64,000 bases of DNA from Camellia lanceoleosa (taxonomy: Eukaryota > Streptophyta > Magnoliopsida > Ericales > Theaceae). The DNA lies in contig CM045761.1 of assembly GCA_025200525.1 (NCBI GenBank), forward strand, positions 78,459,551-78,523,550, in the 5' to 3' direction. Below, piece by piece: positions 10,518 to 21,190 of the stretch (positions within the stretch are counted from its first letter, which is position 1; every line of letters starts with the position of its first letter). The notes beneath the pieces were generated by a model. It did no database searches, had not been told where the DNA came from, and saw nothing but the letters and a program-made list of their open reading frames with translations. Made by a program: the position numbers and the translations under genes.

Positions 10518-12305
10518 ATGGAGCAAGGAGGAAATGAAGGTTGGATTCCGGTTGTGAGGTAGCGGAAAAGTGGAGAAGCACAAGGCAAGGAGGCTAAACA
10601 TGGACTGTTTACTGTCTTTGTGGACAATTTACCTTTAGTAATGGATGCCAAAACACTGTTCAAACTTTTCACGAAGTTTAGGATAATGAAGAATGTCTTT
10701 ATACCTGCCAAAAGAAGGATAGTGACAAACTCAAGATTTGGGTTTGTGAGATTTGATTGCCATGTAGTAGCAAACATTGCCATCCAAAAAAGGAATGGTT
10801 TATTGGTGGATGACATGGTCTTTGGTAATCAAAAAAGCTACTTTTGTCGAGAACTTCAGAGCGATGAACAAAGCAGGAGTAGGCCTCAGATCATCAGGAA
10901 ACCTTTTGAAACAAGCAAAAACAAGGTTAAAGTTTCTTTTGTAGGCCAAAGATCCTTCCTTGAGGTCCTAAAAAGGGTCACACCCACAGTGGCTGGGAAA
11001 GCAAATTTGAGCTTAAAAGTCATTGAAGAATGCCATGGCTGGCTCTATGAAAGTGCAATAGGCAGACTTAATACTGAATGCCCCACTCATTACATTGAAA
11101 ATGCACTAAATGAGAAAGGATTGGATCAGGTATTGGTAAGAAAAGAGGGAGGATGAGATATAATAGTAACCTTCAAATCTCAAGAGGAGCTGGAATCAAA
11201 TATTGGCAATATCAAAGAATGGTTTAAGGATTGGATTCAGTTTGTTGTGGAATGGAAGCCAGGATTTCATATCGAACAAGAGAAATGTGTGTAGTTGAGG
11301 TGTTATGGCATACCCTTAAATCTCTGGAATAGGAGCACATTTAATAGCGTTGGAAGCTTATAGGGTTCAGTTCTCAACTTGGATGGAGATATTTGTCAAC
11401 CAAAGGTCTTCTCCCATATCAGAATCAGAGTGATTACATCTTGTATGGAGTTTATAAACAAAACTATATTATTGGAGTGCAAGGGTAAAATACATCCCAT
11501 TCTTATGTGTGAAGATCTAATATCAGACTCTAGTAACATAAAGCACAATGGCATGGAAAAGAGCAGCTCCAACGACATTTGTGGCAGTGAGGTAGCAGAA
11601 GACAAAGTACGCAGCCCAAAAAGTGGAATGGTGGTAACCACAGTTGTTGAGGAGACAAAGTGGGATGAAGGATTTAGCAGAGATAATGGAGCATGTACTA
11701 AGGAGGTAGAAAAAAGGAAAGGGCCTATTGACTGTCACACGGGAGAGGAGACAGCGGAAACTATGTTGGAGGAGTCGGTGCATAGCCCAAAAAGTCAGGT
11801 GCAAGTCTCTACTCCTGGATTTATCAAAAGCTTTAGTGGATCTAGAGATAGACTTGGGCATGGCATCAATCTTGAAGTGGATTTGGCCCAAGCACTAAGT
11901 AAGAACTTAAATGGAAGGGGCATTTTGAGCCTAAATCATGCAGGCCTTGCTAGGCAACCTGCTTCTATCCATAAATTCATGCGGCTTAAGAAGAAAAAAA
12001 ATGAAGAAGAATGTTCAGTTAGAAGGGTTCACTAGTTTTGTAGATTTCATGGGCATAAAGTTGCTACAGTCAGCAAGTACACCTCCAAGTCTGTCCTCAA
12101 CTGACTAGCAGTAGCTGCTATAGCACATTCAGATCTGTCTGAGGGTGCTACAAGTCCGAACAATTATCTCCTCAAAGAAGCTAAAGCCACTTTATAATTG
12201 GGGAAATCTCTTGTCATCAATTTCAATGGGGAAGAAGATGTTGTTCTGAACAAGATTATTGAGCTAGAGCTAAAGGAGAAAGAGAGAACCAACAACGAGG
12301 GGTAG
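10518..12305 (+). pseudogene. L1 ORF1 (RRM plus DUF4283-like), copy A
   Basis: Plant L1 ORF1 proteins bind element RNA. The ATG at 10518 (MEQGGNEGW) is shared with copy B. An RRM follows, with RNP2-like VDNLP at about residue 35 and RNP1-like RFGFVRF at about 73. Near residue 240 comes FVVEWKPGFHIEQEKC with LRCYGIPLNLWN, as in the DUF4283-type region of plant L1 ORF1. The C-terminal part is hydrophilic, and the protein ends NKIIELELKEKERTN. In-frame stops lie near 10560, at 11154, 11292 and 11359, and further frame changes follow after 12035. The stop after GSL (about 11359) is also present in copy B, so it predates both copies. Confidence 0.88.
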
Positions 12306-12625
12306 GCCTGTGAAGAAAGGTAGAATCAAGAAGCTATTATGTTTGTGGGTCATTTGTAGGATTGTTGGTTTGGCTTTAAGTATCAAGAGTTGGAAGCAAG
12401 ATTGTGTAAAACTCTTCTGTTGGCAATAATGTGGTAAGTGTGGAGGATTTAAAGTCAAGAGTGCTCTTGTGGGTTATAAGCAATTGTAAAACTAGTCTTT
12501 GGGTGGCATCAAGTGTTGGCTTAAGCTAGTGTTGGTTTCTCACCAACATTATGCTTTGTTCCCCTTTTTCTTTTTTCCTTTTCATCCTTATTCATATAAT
12601 CTCATATGTAATGTATATTTTCTTC

Positions 12626-12650
12626 ATCAATAAAGATTTTCTTTGTTGAT
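12626..12650 (+). other. LINE 3' terminal stem-loop
   Basis: ATCAATAAAG, a 5-base loop, then CTTTGTTGAT just before the poly-A: a 10-bp stem with one G-U pair that encloses the AATAAA polyadenylation signal. Equivalent tails occur in the other LINE remnants in the window. Plant L1 reverse transcriptases can recognise such 3' structures. Confidence 0.6.
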
Positions 12651-12690
12651 AAAAAAAAATTACAAAAAAAAAAAACTATTACTTTGACCT

Positions 12691-12858
12691 AATTATACTA
12701 GAACTGAAATTCATAATTAAAGTTAAGAAACTTTGAATAGTAAGAACATTCTAAACCTAATAAAGATTGGATATAATGTCCCTTGAGAATACCTAATGAC
12801 TTTCATAATTAATTCTCAACAATTTTGACATTGCCAAACTAACTTATTAAATTAAGAA
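12691..12858. other. Target DNA between the two ORF1-only LINEs
   Basis: About 170 bases of AT-rich sequence separate the two tail-to-tail LINE insertions. Nothing else is recognised in it. Confidence 0.5.
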
Positions 12859-15800
12859 TCTATCAACCACATTTTTTTTTTTTTTTTTTTTGGGATCAGC
12901 AAAGAAAATTTTTATTGATAAAGAAAACATACATTACATATGAGATTACATCAATAAGGATGAAAAGAAAAAAGAAAAAAGAGAACAAAGCATAATGTTG
13001 GTGAGAAACCAACACTAGCTTAAACCAACACTTGATGCCACCCAAAGACTAGCTCTACAAAAGCTTATAACCTACAAGAGCAGTCAGACTTTAATTCCTC
13101 CACACTTACCACACTAATGCCAACAGTAGAGCTTTGCACAATCTTGCTTCCAAAAAACATTCCTACAATCCTACCTTTCTAAAAGCTTCAAGATTCTACA
13201 TTTCTTCAATGACCCACAGACATAAAAGCTTCAAGATTCTATCTTTCTTCACAGGCCTACCCTTTGTTGGTTCTCTCTTTATCCTGTAGCTCTAGCTCAA
13301 TAATCTTGTTCAGAACATCTTTTTTCCCATTGAAATTGATTCCAAGAGATTTCCCCACCTGTAGAGTGGCTTTAGCTTCTTCGAGTAGATAATTGTTTGA
13401 ACTTGTAGCACCGTTAGACAGATCTGAAAATGCTATAGCAGCTGCTGTTGGTTGGTAGATGACAGACTTGGAGTTGTGCTTGCTAACTGTAGAAGCTTTA
13501 TGCCCATGAAGTCTAGCAAAACTAGTGAATCCCTCTAACTGAACCTTCTTCTTTCTTTTTTTCTTCTCAATCCGGAGGAATTTTTGGACAGAAGCAGTTT
13601 GCCTACCTAAGCTTGAATGATTTAGGCTTAATATGCCCCACATTTAAGTTCTTACTAAGTGCTTGGGCCAAATCTACTTCAAGATTGATGTCATGCCCAA
13701 GTCCATCTCTAAATCCATTAAAGCTTTTGATAAATCCAGGTATAGAGAATTGTACCTGACTTTTTGGGCTATGCATCGACTCCTCCATCAAAGTTTCCTC
13801 TGACTCCTCTCCCGTGTGATAGTCAATAGGCCCTTTTATCTGCTCTCCCTCCTTGGTACATGCTCCATTAACTCTGCTAAATCCTTCATCCCACTTTGTC
13901 TCCTTAACAACTGTGTTTACCACCGTTCCACAGTTTGGGCTATGTACTTTGACTCCTGCCACCTCAACATCTTTTTCTTTCTCCTTGCAACACTCCTTTG
14001 GAACTTTTCCTTTCACTTCACCGCCACAGATATCGTAAGAGCTGCTTTCTTCCATGCCATTGTGCTTTATGTTACTAGAGTCTGATAGAAGATCTTCACA
14101 CACAAGAATGGGATGAAGTTTACCTGTACACTCCAATACTATAATTTTGTTTATAAACTCCATACAAGATGTAACCACTCTGATTCTGGTATGGAAGAAT
14201 ACCTTTGGTTAACAAATATCTCTATCCAAATTGAGAACTGAACCCTATAGGCTTCCAATGCTGTTGAATGTGCTCCTATTCCAGAGAGTTAAGGGTATGC
14301 CATGACACCTCAACCACACACATCTCTCTTGTTCAATATGAACTCCTGGCTTCCATTCCACCACAAACTAAATCCAATCCTTAAACCATTCTTTGATATT
14401 ACATATATTTGATTTAAACTTCTCTTGAGATTTGAATGTTAAAACTATCTCTCGTCCTCCCCCTTTTCTGACCAATACCTGATCCACCCCTTTCTCCTTC
14501 AGGGCATTTTCAATGTAATAAGTGGGGTATTTAGTATTAAGCCTAACTATTGCACTATCACAGAGCCAGCCATGGCCATCATCATTGACTTTTAAGCTCA
14601 AATTTGTTTTCTCAGCCACAATGGGTGAGACCCTTTTTAGTACATCAGCAAAGGATCTTTGGCCTGCAAAAGAACCTTTAACCCTGTTTCTGTTTGTTTC
14701 AAAATGTTTCCTGATGATCTGAGGCCTACTCCTTCTCTGTTCATCTCTGATGTTCTTCATATAAGTAGCTTTTTTAACTTCCAACACCATGTCATCCACC
14801 AAAAGACCATTCCCTTTCTGGATGGCAATGTCTGCTGCTACATGTCAATCAAATCTCACAAACCCAAATCTTGAGTTTGTCACTATCCTTTTTTTAGGAG
14901 GTATAAAAACATCCTTCACTATCCCAAACTTTGTGAAAAGATAGAACAAAGTTTTATCATCCACTGCTAAAGGTAAATTATCTATAAAGACAGTAAATAG
15001 TCCATGTTTAGCCTATTTGCCTTATGCTTCTCCACATTTCCGCTGCATCCCAACCAGAATCCAATCTCCATTTCCTCCTTGCTCCATAACATTTTCACTG
15101 AAGCATTTTATTGAACAGGTGGAAGGCGAAACCTTCAACTAAGCAAAACAAGACCAGCAACCAACTCTTTGCTTCCCCAAAACGAAAAAAACTAGACCAA
15201 AAAACCAAGCCCAAATCACAAATCCCAGATCACTGACCCTCGCTCAGAACAACTCTGAATCTTTGCTGGAGCTTCTATGCTTAGATCAACAATCCCAACC
15301 TCTAGAGCAACCTCAGATTGCGGGCATCCAAATCGAAAGAACCTAGATCAAATACCCGTAGTTGATCAGCTGATCATCATCACAGATTACGAGCTTTCAA
15401 ATCGTTTAGATATCAAAATCAATGTCGTTTTCCAGATTACGAGCTTTCGGATCGCTTACCTACCTAGAACCTAATGGCGGGCTCGAGAGCCGGAAAGATG
15501 ACGATGAGGTGGAGGAGGAGAGGGAAAGAGAGAGGGAGAGGAAGAGAGTCGGTGTTTTCGGAGTCTAGAGGGAGGCCGTGGTTGGAGCTGTTGAATGGGA
15601 TTTCAAGGAGGCGAATGGATGAGTTTGGAGTAGGGGTACAACTAGGGCGGGTTCGGTCGGATTGAGAAGTTGTCCAAGCCTAACCCAAGTTGTGTTGAGA
15701 CCCGCCCAGGCCCGAATTATAACCCGAAGTTGCCTGTCCAAACCCGACTCGAGTTAAACTCGAATTGTAAATGAATTTCATTTTTTTTTTCAGCTACATT

Positions 15801-16141
15801 ATTAAATTATTAAAATTTGACTCTATTTACATTTTTTTATATAGAAAATCATTAATACCACCAAAACAAATAATTTATATAATGTAAGAGAGATATCGCT
15901 ATAGTAATCCTTACAATTTATGAGTGAAAATAAAAAAGAGTAAGATTTTATGTTAGTTGTATATATAATAATATATATTCAATATGATTTAATAATCAAA
16001 ATTACTTTAATATCATTTAATGGCTAATAATTTATATGTATATTTAATATTTTCATACATCTATATAGGTATAATTCGGGCTTCAGGTTGATATGGCCTT
16101 GTGCCATAAATGGGAACATCACTATTCTCTATCAACCACAT
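12859..16141 (-). mobile_element. ORF1-only L1 derivative, copy B
   Basis: Starts on the plus strand with poly-T (12873 onward) and runs to about 16127, flanked by TCTATCAACCACA at 12859-12871 and 16128-16140. On the minus strand it has a CT-rich 5' UTR, ORF1 (15087 to 13257), then the same 3' UTR as copy A, ending in a stem-loop and poly-A. ORF2 is absent. It is some 650 bp longer than copy A at the 5' end; 15640-16110 is AT-rich and edged by GGGCGGGTTCGG and AATTCGGGCTTC, and could be a separate nested repeat. Confidence 0.85.
13257..15087 (-). pseudogene. L1 ORF1 (RRM plus DUF4283-like), copy B
   Basis: Same protein as copy A: MEQGGNGDWILVG start at 15087, IDNLP and RFGFVRFD of the RRM near 15000-14850, the segment with RRSRPQIIRK, FVVEWKPGVHIEQERC with WLRCHGIPLTLWN near 14290-14360, and a C-terminus ending NKIIELELQDKERTNKG at 13257. 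The best open parts are 14368-14802, 13603-14178 and 13257-13643, and a frameshift near 13640 separates the last two. A TAG falls at the same codon after the GSL position as in copy A, while other stops are private. Function (RNA binding for an L1 particle) is inferred from family knowledge. Confidence 0.88.
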
Positions 16142-16689
16142 GCTAACATAGAAGAAATACAAAATTAAAACTTAAATTGACACTAAATTACATTATATGA
16201 TACCCCACACAACCTCTACAAAGAATTTATTTTTCATATTTTGCATCAATCTATGTTACACGGACTCGTCAGTTTTGGCGAAGTACCCATGTCGATACGA
16301 CACGACACGGGTACAGGTACGGAATCCGAACGGGATACGTCATGAAAGAAGTGGATATGGCATATGGAAGTAAGAAGAAAGATGGCATACCTACGATTAG
16401 GGCTACGAAAACTGCGAGATTAGGGTTTCGATCTTGTGATTAGGGATTCGATCTTCTTCTCTCAAACTGTCTTCTTCTCTCTCTCACTCTCACTCTCACT
16501 CTCGATTGTTCTCTTCGTTTGTCTCTTCTCTCGCTTTTGATCATCTTCATCTCTCTCTTCTCTCCGTTTTGATCAACTTCGTCTATCCCCCTCTCTGTTT
16601 TCTTCTCTCCCTTCTCTCTGTATTCTTCTCTATTTGATCGTCTTCTCTTCTCTCTTCTTTTTAATTGGTGCCTATCATATAAATATATA

Positions 16690-19252
16690 TAATATAAATT
16701 ATATCATAATACTTAGATGTTTCGAGATTATGTCAGGTCTGAAAATTAATTTCCACAAAAGTGTTTTTTGTGGTATTGGAATCTCTGAGACTTTAGTCAA
16801 TGACTTCTCATCAAAACTGAATTGTCTCACTCAGAAGCTACCATTGAAGTATCTTGGTCTTCCACTTGGTGCCAATCCTAGAAGGAAAGCCACCTGGAAA
16901 CCTGTTCTGGATAAATTTAAAAGTAAACTTTCTGGATGGAAAAAAAAACTTTTATCGTTTGCTGGAAGACTCACCCTTATTAAGTCAGTTTTATCAAACC
17001 TCTCAATCTTCTACCTTTCCCTGTTTAAAATGCCAAAGGGTGTAATTAAAGAGGTGGATAAAATTCAAGCTTCTTTTCTGTGGGGAGACACCGAGGTCAA
17101 AAGAAAGGTCCACTTGGTCAATTGGAAGGTTGTCTCTATGTCAAAAAATCAAGGAGGATTAGGTGTTAGAAGTTTGGGTCAAGTTAATGAGTGTTTACTT
17201 GCTAAATGGTGGTGGAGGTTCTGTAATGAAAAACAAGCCCTATGGAGAAGATTGATCTGTTGCAAGTACAGCAGCAGATCAGGTAGTTGGTTTCACTCCC
17301 AAGGTACTATTACCAATTGCTCTTGGATCTGGAAAGACATTATGGGTTTAGCTGCTGATAACCCTACCTTACTCAACTACTTCTTGGTTAACTCAGAATT
17401 GGTTGTTGGTAATGGGGCTAATATCTCATTCTGGAAGGATGGTTGGCTAGGTGGTGACTGTCTTCAATCCCTCTTTCCTAGACTATTTTGTCTTTCTTCT
17501 GATAAAGATGGTTCTCTTAAAGATTTCATGGATAGGAAAAGTAGCTACCCCAACTGGAACTTAACCTTTAGGAGACCTCTGTTGGCATGGAAAGAGGAGG
17601 AAGTTCAAAATTTGCAAGTCCTACTGGGTAATGGGCCATTATTAAGGCATGAGGTGGAGGGTGGTATGAGATGGAAAGCTTCAAATCAGGGTGCCTTCAG
17701 ATCATGTGACTTATTCTGTTGGTTGCAGTCTAATAGAGGTCCAGTTGTGTCCATGCCTAAGCTCATCTGGAATAACATCACACCACCAAAAATTCAATTT
17801 TTTTCTTGGCTGGCTTGGAAAGGCAGAATCAAAACATCTGTGTTCCTTCATAGCATTGGTGTTCTTGGAGGCGAGGCTGTTACTCAGTGTCACTTTTGCA
17901 GAGAAGAACCTGAGTCCCTTAACCATGTATTGCTCCTTTGCCCTTTTACCTGAAAAATTTGGTCTGACATTATAGATTGGTGAGGATTTCACTGGGTATG
18001 TCCAGGCTCTGTGGTGGCCTTATTTGATTGGTGGATTGGCACTAAAATCAGGAAGAAGGAACTCCAAATATGGAAAGCCTTACCACTTGCTGTTTTATGG
18101 TCAATTTGGAAGCTCAGGAACGATTGTGTGTTTAATAGTGCTCAATCTAACTCCCTGCAGCTTTGTGAGCTTATCAAGACTAGAGTTGCCATTTGGTTAA
18201 AGAGTCACTCTATTGGGAACTCATACTCTTATTCCATTCATGATTTTATATTTAACTTCAACCAGACCAAGAGGTGCATTTGATGAATTCTGCTTCTGTT
18301 GAGTGCTCTGTGTGTGTGTTCTGCTTCTGTCTGTGTGTGTGGCTTCCCTTCTTGGTTGGGGTAGTCTGTTGTGTTACTCGATTTGTAAATTTTTTCGATT
18401 ACCTACCGGAGGCATGTTTGTTCTATTTGTTATATCTGTCCTGTTTCGGAAATTTTGTATGTGCTGCTGGTTGCTCACTGGTTTGGGGCATGATCTGGTT
18501 ATGCAACAGCAACCTGTGATCTGCTGGGTGGAACAGAGTAGGCTGGGTGTTTGATTATTGGCTGCCTAGCTATGGGCTTATTTGTTGTTGAGATTATTGG
18601 TTGTGCAGCTGATGGGCCTAATTGTTGTGTAACAAAAATGGTGCATGAGCTTGTGTAAGGCATGTTTGTTCTATTTGTTATATCTATCCTGTTTCTGAAA
18701 TTTTCTCTGTGAGCTGAACCTGTTGTTGAGCTGTTTTTGAACTGCACTAATGTTTGGGATTGGTCTGGTGATCTGGTGTAGTTGGTGTGTATGATCTGTT
18801 AAGTTTTGTTCTATCTGTTACGTATGATCTGAACCTGTTGTTGAGCTGTTGCACTAATGGGTGTTACTTCTGCACTGCTGTAATAATGTTTGGGGGGGTG
18901 AATTTGCACTCTGCTCTGCTATCTGGTGTGTATGATCTGTTTGCTTTATTTCTATGAGCTGAACCTGTTGTTGCTCTCTATGTGACTTCGTGCATGATAG
19001 GATGAATCTGTACTATGCTATGCTGTTTTTTGTTTTCCTTTCTGTTTCTTCAGTTGGTTGCTCACCAACTCTGGAGGTGCTAGCAAATGATAGGATGAGC
19101 TTTTTTGTGCCAACCTAGTTGGGATGATTCAACCCATAGTGATGCTTTTGCACCTGTCTTTCTTTATTGATGTATTTTGTCTTGTACTTTGTACTATATT
19201 TTACATCAATGAAGCTTCTTTGTTTTGCCGATCAAAAAAAATAATAATAATA
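16690..19252 (+). mobile_element. 5'-truncated L1 LINE (ORF2 3' part and 3' UTR)
   Basis: Contains the C-terminal half of L1 ORF2 (about 16709-18283), a ~950-bp 3' UTR rich in TGTTGTTGAGCTG-like repeats, and a tail ACATCAATGAAG...TTTGCCGATC followed by A-rich sequence to about 19250. Endonuclease and most of the RT palm are missing through 5' truncation. The exact 5' junction, near 16690-16710, is uncertain and I found no convincing target duplication. Confidence 0.85.
16709..18283 (+). pseudogene. L1 ORF2 C-terminal part (RT end plus zf-RVT)
   Basis: Starts mid-domain at FEIMSGLKINFHKS, then KYLGLPLGANPRRKATW, GRLTLIKSVLSNLSIFYLSL, FLWGD and NQGGLGVRSL, all typical of the RT thumb and linker of plant non-LTR elements. 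The zinc-binding zf-RVT region follows, with KLIWNNITPPKIQFFSWLAW and CHFCREEPESLNHVLLLCPF (about 17760-17950). Two in-frame TGA codons (17951, 17981) break it before the terminal WWIGTKIRKKELQIWKALP segment that ends at 18283. The product copied element RNA into DNA; this copy cannot. Confidence 0.92.
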
Positions 19253-19860
19253 TATTGAGAATAACTCATTTTCTTCCATCTTGAAAGTTGTCACCAACCA
19301 ACAAGTTTAATAAACTTTCGCCTTTTCACCTACCAATCAAAAGTCAAAAAAGCTACCATCCACCTATCAATTATATAATAATAAATCTAATTAAATAATA
19401 TATATCAAAAATTAATAAAATCTATAAAATACATTATCTATTTTATATTTATTTTAACATAATTTGTTATTCCTTATTTATTATATTTTTGTTATTTATA
19501 ATATATATGTCAATTAAAAGTAAAAAAATAAATTAAAAAAATTATCAATAAAAGTAATACATAAGATAAAAATAATAAATATATTTAAAAAATAACTATT
19601 TAACTTATCTTTATATAATAAATATATTTTAAAAATTAAATATTTAACGTATCCCTGTACCCGTATCTCCGTTTGGATCTATATCCACGTATCCTCAAAT
19701 TTTAGTTTTGAAGTGCCCAACCCTTAGATATGTACCCACACCCGATACTCACACCTGAATCCGTGTAACGTAGGCATCAATTGAAAATGGTTTTCTAGCT
19801 TAGAAAATCAAACTTTTAGGAAGGGGGAAGGGCAGCTATTACAGATGCATCATTTACAAC

Positions 19861-21190
19861 ATTTTTTTTTTTGATCGGCAAAGAAAAATTTCATTTAACA
19901 GCAAGAAATTAAAAGTACAGGAAGATGAATTGCATCGAGAGAGATTCGGAAGTATAAAAATACCCCTACTACTGCTACTCGCAATCATACAACCAACCCC
20001 TAAGCCTCTCGAATTTTTTTTTTTTTTTTTTTTTTTTTTAAACAGTTAAGAAGAACTTAACAACAACAAAAAAAAATTTAAAATACATGAATCTCCACAC
20101 CTTCAACCCACCAAAACACTGAGACCAAACTAAACAAAAACCCTGCTGCACGCCACACTAATTTGAAATCAACAAACACCAGCTACTAGAAAGCAACATC
20201 ATTACCCCTATGCTGCTAAACAACTCCCAACACCTGCTGCACGCCAAACCCACGCACACCACCCTGCTGCACGCCACCCTTCTCCACACCCAAAGCCACT
20301 CCTGCTCACGACGCCTCAAGACGCTTCCATCATACAAACCGCCGAAAACTCCATAGCCACCCCTCGAAGCTAAAAGACCTCCCGCAACACCACACAACCA
20401 CCGAACACCGCCCACCTGGGATCTGAGGAATACACCCTCAAACTTTCAACCTAGAAGGAGCGCACAGTGCAAACCGGAAAGAACCGAAGTCACCCTCTGA
20501 ACCCAAGTGCACCCTCCAGCTCCTACCGCCAAAAGCGCCAATGAAAACTCGACTTCGATGAATCAAGAAACCGCTGCCGAAGACACTAAGCTACCCCCAT
20601 CACGGAAGACACCACACCCTAGCCGCAACACGAGGCAACACCCATCGCCGGAAAACACCGCCAAGACACCACACCCTCTGAAAAACATCACCCACTTCCA
20701 CCACACCCACAAATCACCTCCCACCGAGTGTTCTTCTAACACAACACCCACTGCCACCACGCCAAAGCCTGAACTGAAGACACAACACCCACGGAACACC
20801 ACACCCTGCTGAAATGCATAACACCCACTGCCTAAGCCTCTCTGACCCACCAAGGTTGAAACAAGAGAACACCCGCAGCAACAAAACCAAACACACCCCC
20901 TGAAGACTCACCGAAGACACTCCCGCAGCAACGAAACAAACACACCTAGGAGGGGAAGGTGGAAGACTCAAGTTTATTGAACGAAAAGCTAATAAAACAG
21001 CCACCGAAACAAGCTAGGCCAGCCGCCCGCCATAGCCAAAGGCGGCGGCCGGCCAGCCAAAAAAGAGGCCGGGGAAGGAGGTTTTTAGAGAGAAGAGTGA
21101 CTAGGAGGATGTAGGGTTTGAGAGAGAAAAGAAGAGGATGAGCTTGGGAGCTTTGTGAAGTTTGGATGAGCTTGCATTGCTTAACAGTCA
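19861..21190 (-). mobile_element. LINE 3' region, minus strand, split by a younger insertion
   Basis: Begins with poly-T and GATCGGCAAAG on the plus strand, the inverse of the LINE tail CTTTGCCGATC plus poly-A. It runs to about 19998 and resumes after the nested unit at 20843. The GC-richer DNA to about 21190 may be further LINE UTR or another repeat; the upstream limit is not defined, because I found no matching duplication. Confidence 0.6.
19999..20842 (-). mobile_element. Nested retroposon with long poly-A, 12-bp duplication
   Basis: The insert 20011-20830 starts with a T-run of roughly 27 on the plus strand and is flanked by CCTAAGCCTCTC at 19999-20010 and 20831-20842. Inside, the sequence is GC-rich with degenerate repeats of a GTGTGGTG/CAGCAGG type. 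It is probably L1 3' UTR or a short derivative. Open frames on either strand (for example 20507-20812 plus) follow the repeats and are not taken as genes. Confidence 0.7.

Larger units (their letters stand above)
10102..12690 (+). mobile_element. ORF1-only L1 derivative, copy A
   Basis: The element spans 10116-12676 and is flanked by the 14-bp duplication TATTACTTTGACCT (10102-10115 and 12677-12690). It has a 5' untranslated part, one ORF1 with an RNA-recognition motif, then a ~370-bp 3' UTR with a terminal stem-loop and poly-A. No endonuclease or reverse transcriptase (ORF2) is present. Copy B (12873-16127) has the same ORF1-to-3'-UTR junction, so the lack of ORF2 is a property of the family and not of this copy. 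It probably depended on another L1 for mobilisation. Confidence 0.88.
16243..19781. mobile_element. hAT-like terminal-inverted-repeat element containing an L1
   Basis: The terminal repeats CTATGTTACACGGACTC (16251-16267) and the inverse of GAATCCGTGTAACGTAG (19757-19773) match at 15 of 17 positions. The 8-mer GCATCAAT flanks both ends (16243-16250, 19774-19781); 8-bp duplications are typical of hAT transposons. Subterminal DNA is full of GATACGGGTAC-like words. No transposase is seen, so it is non-autonomous. Without the nested L1 (about 16690-19250) it would be close to 1 kb. CT-rich DNA at 16440-16650 lies inside. Confidence 0.7.

Noticed and set aside
20507..20812. Proline/threonine-rich 101-codon frame
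   Set aside because: Follows degenerate repeats inside a retroposon in the opposite orientation; no domain.
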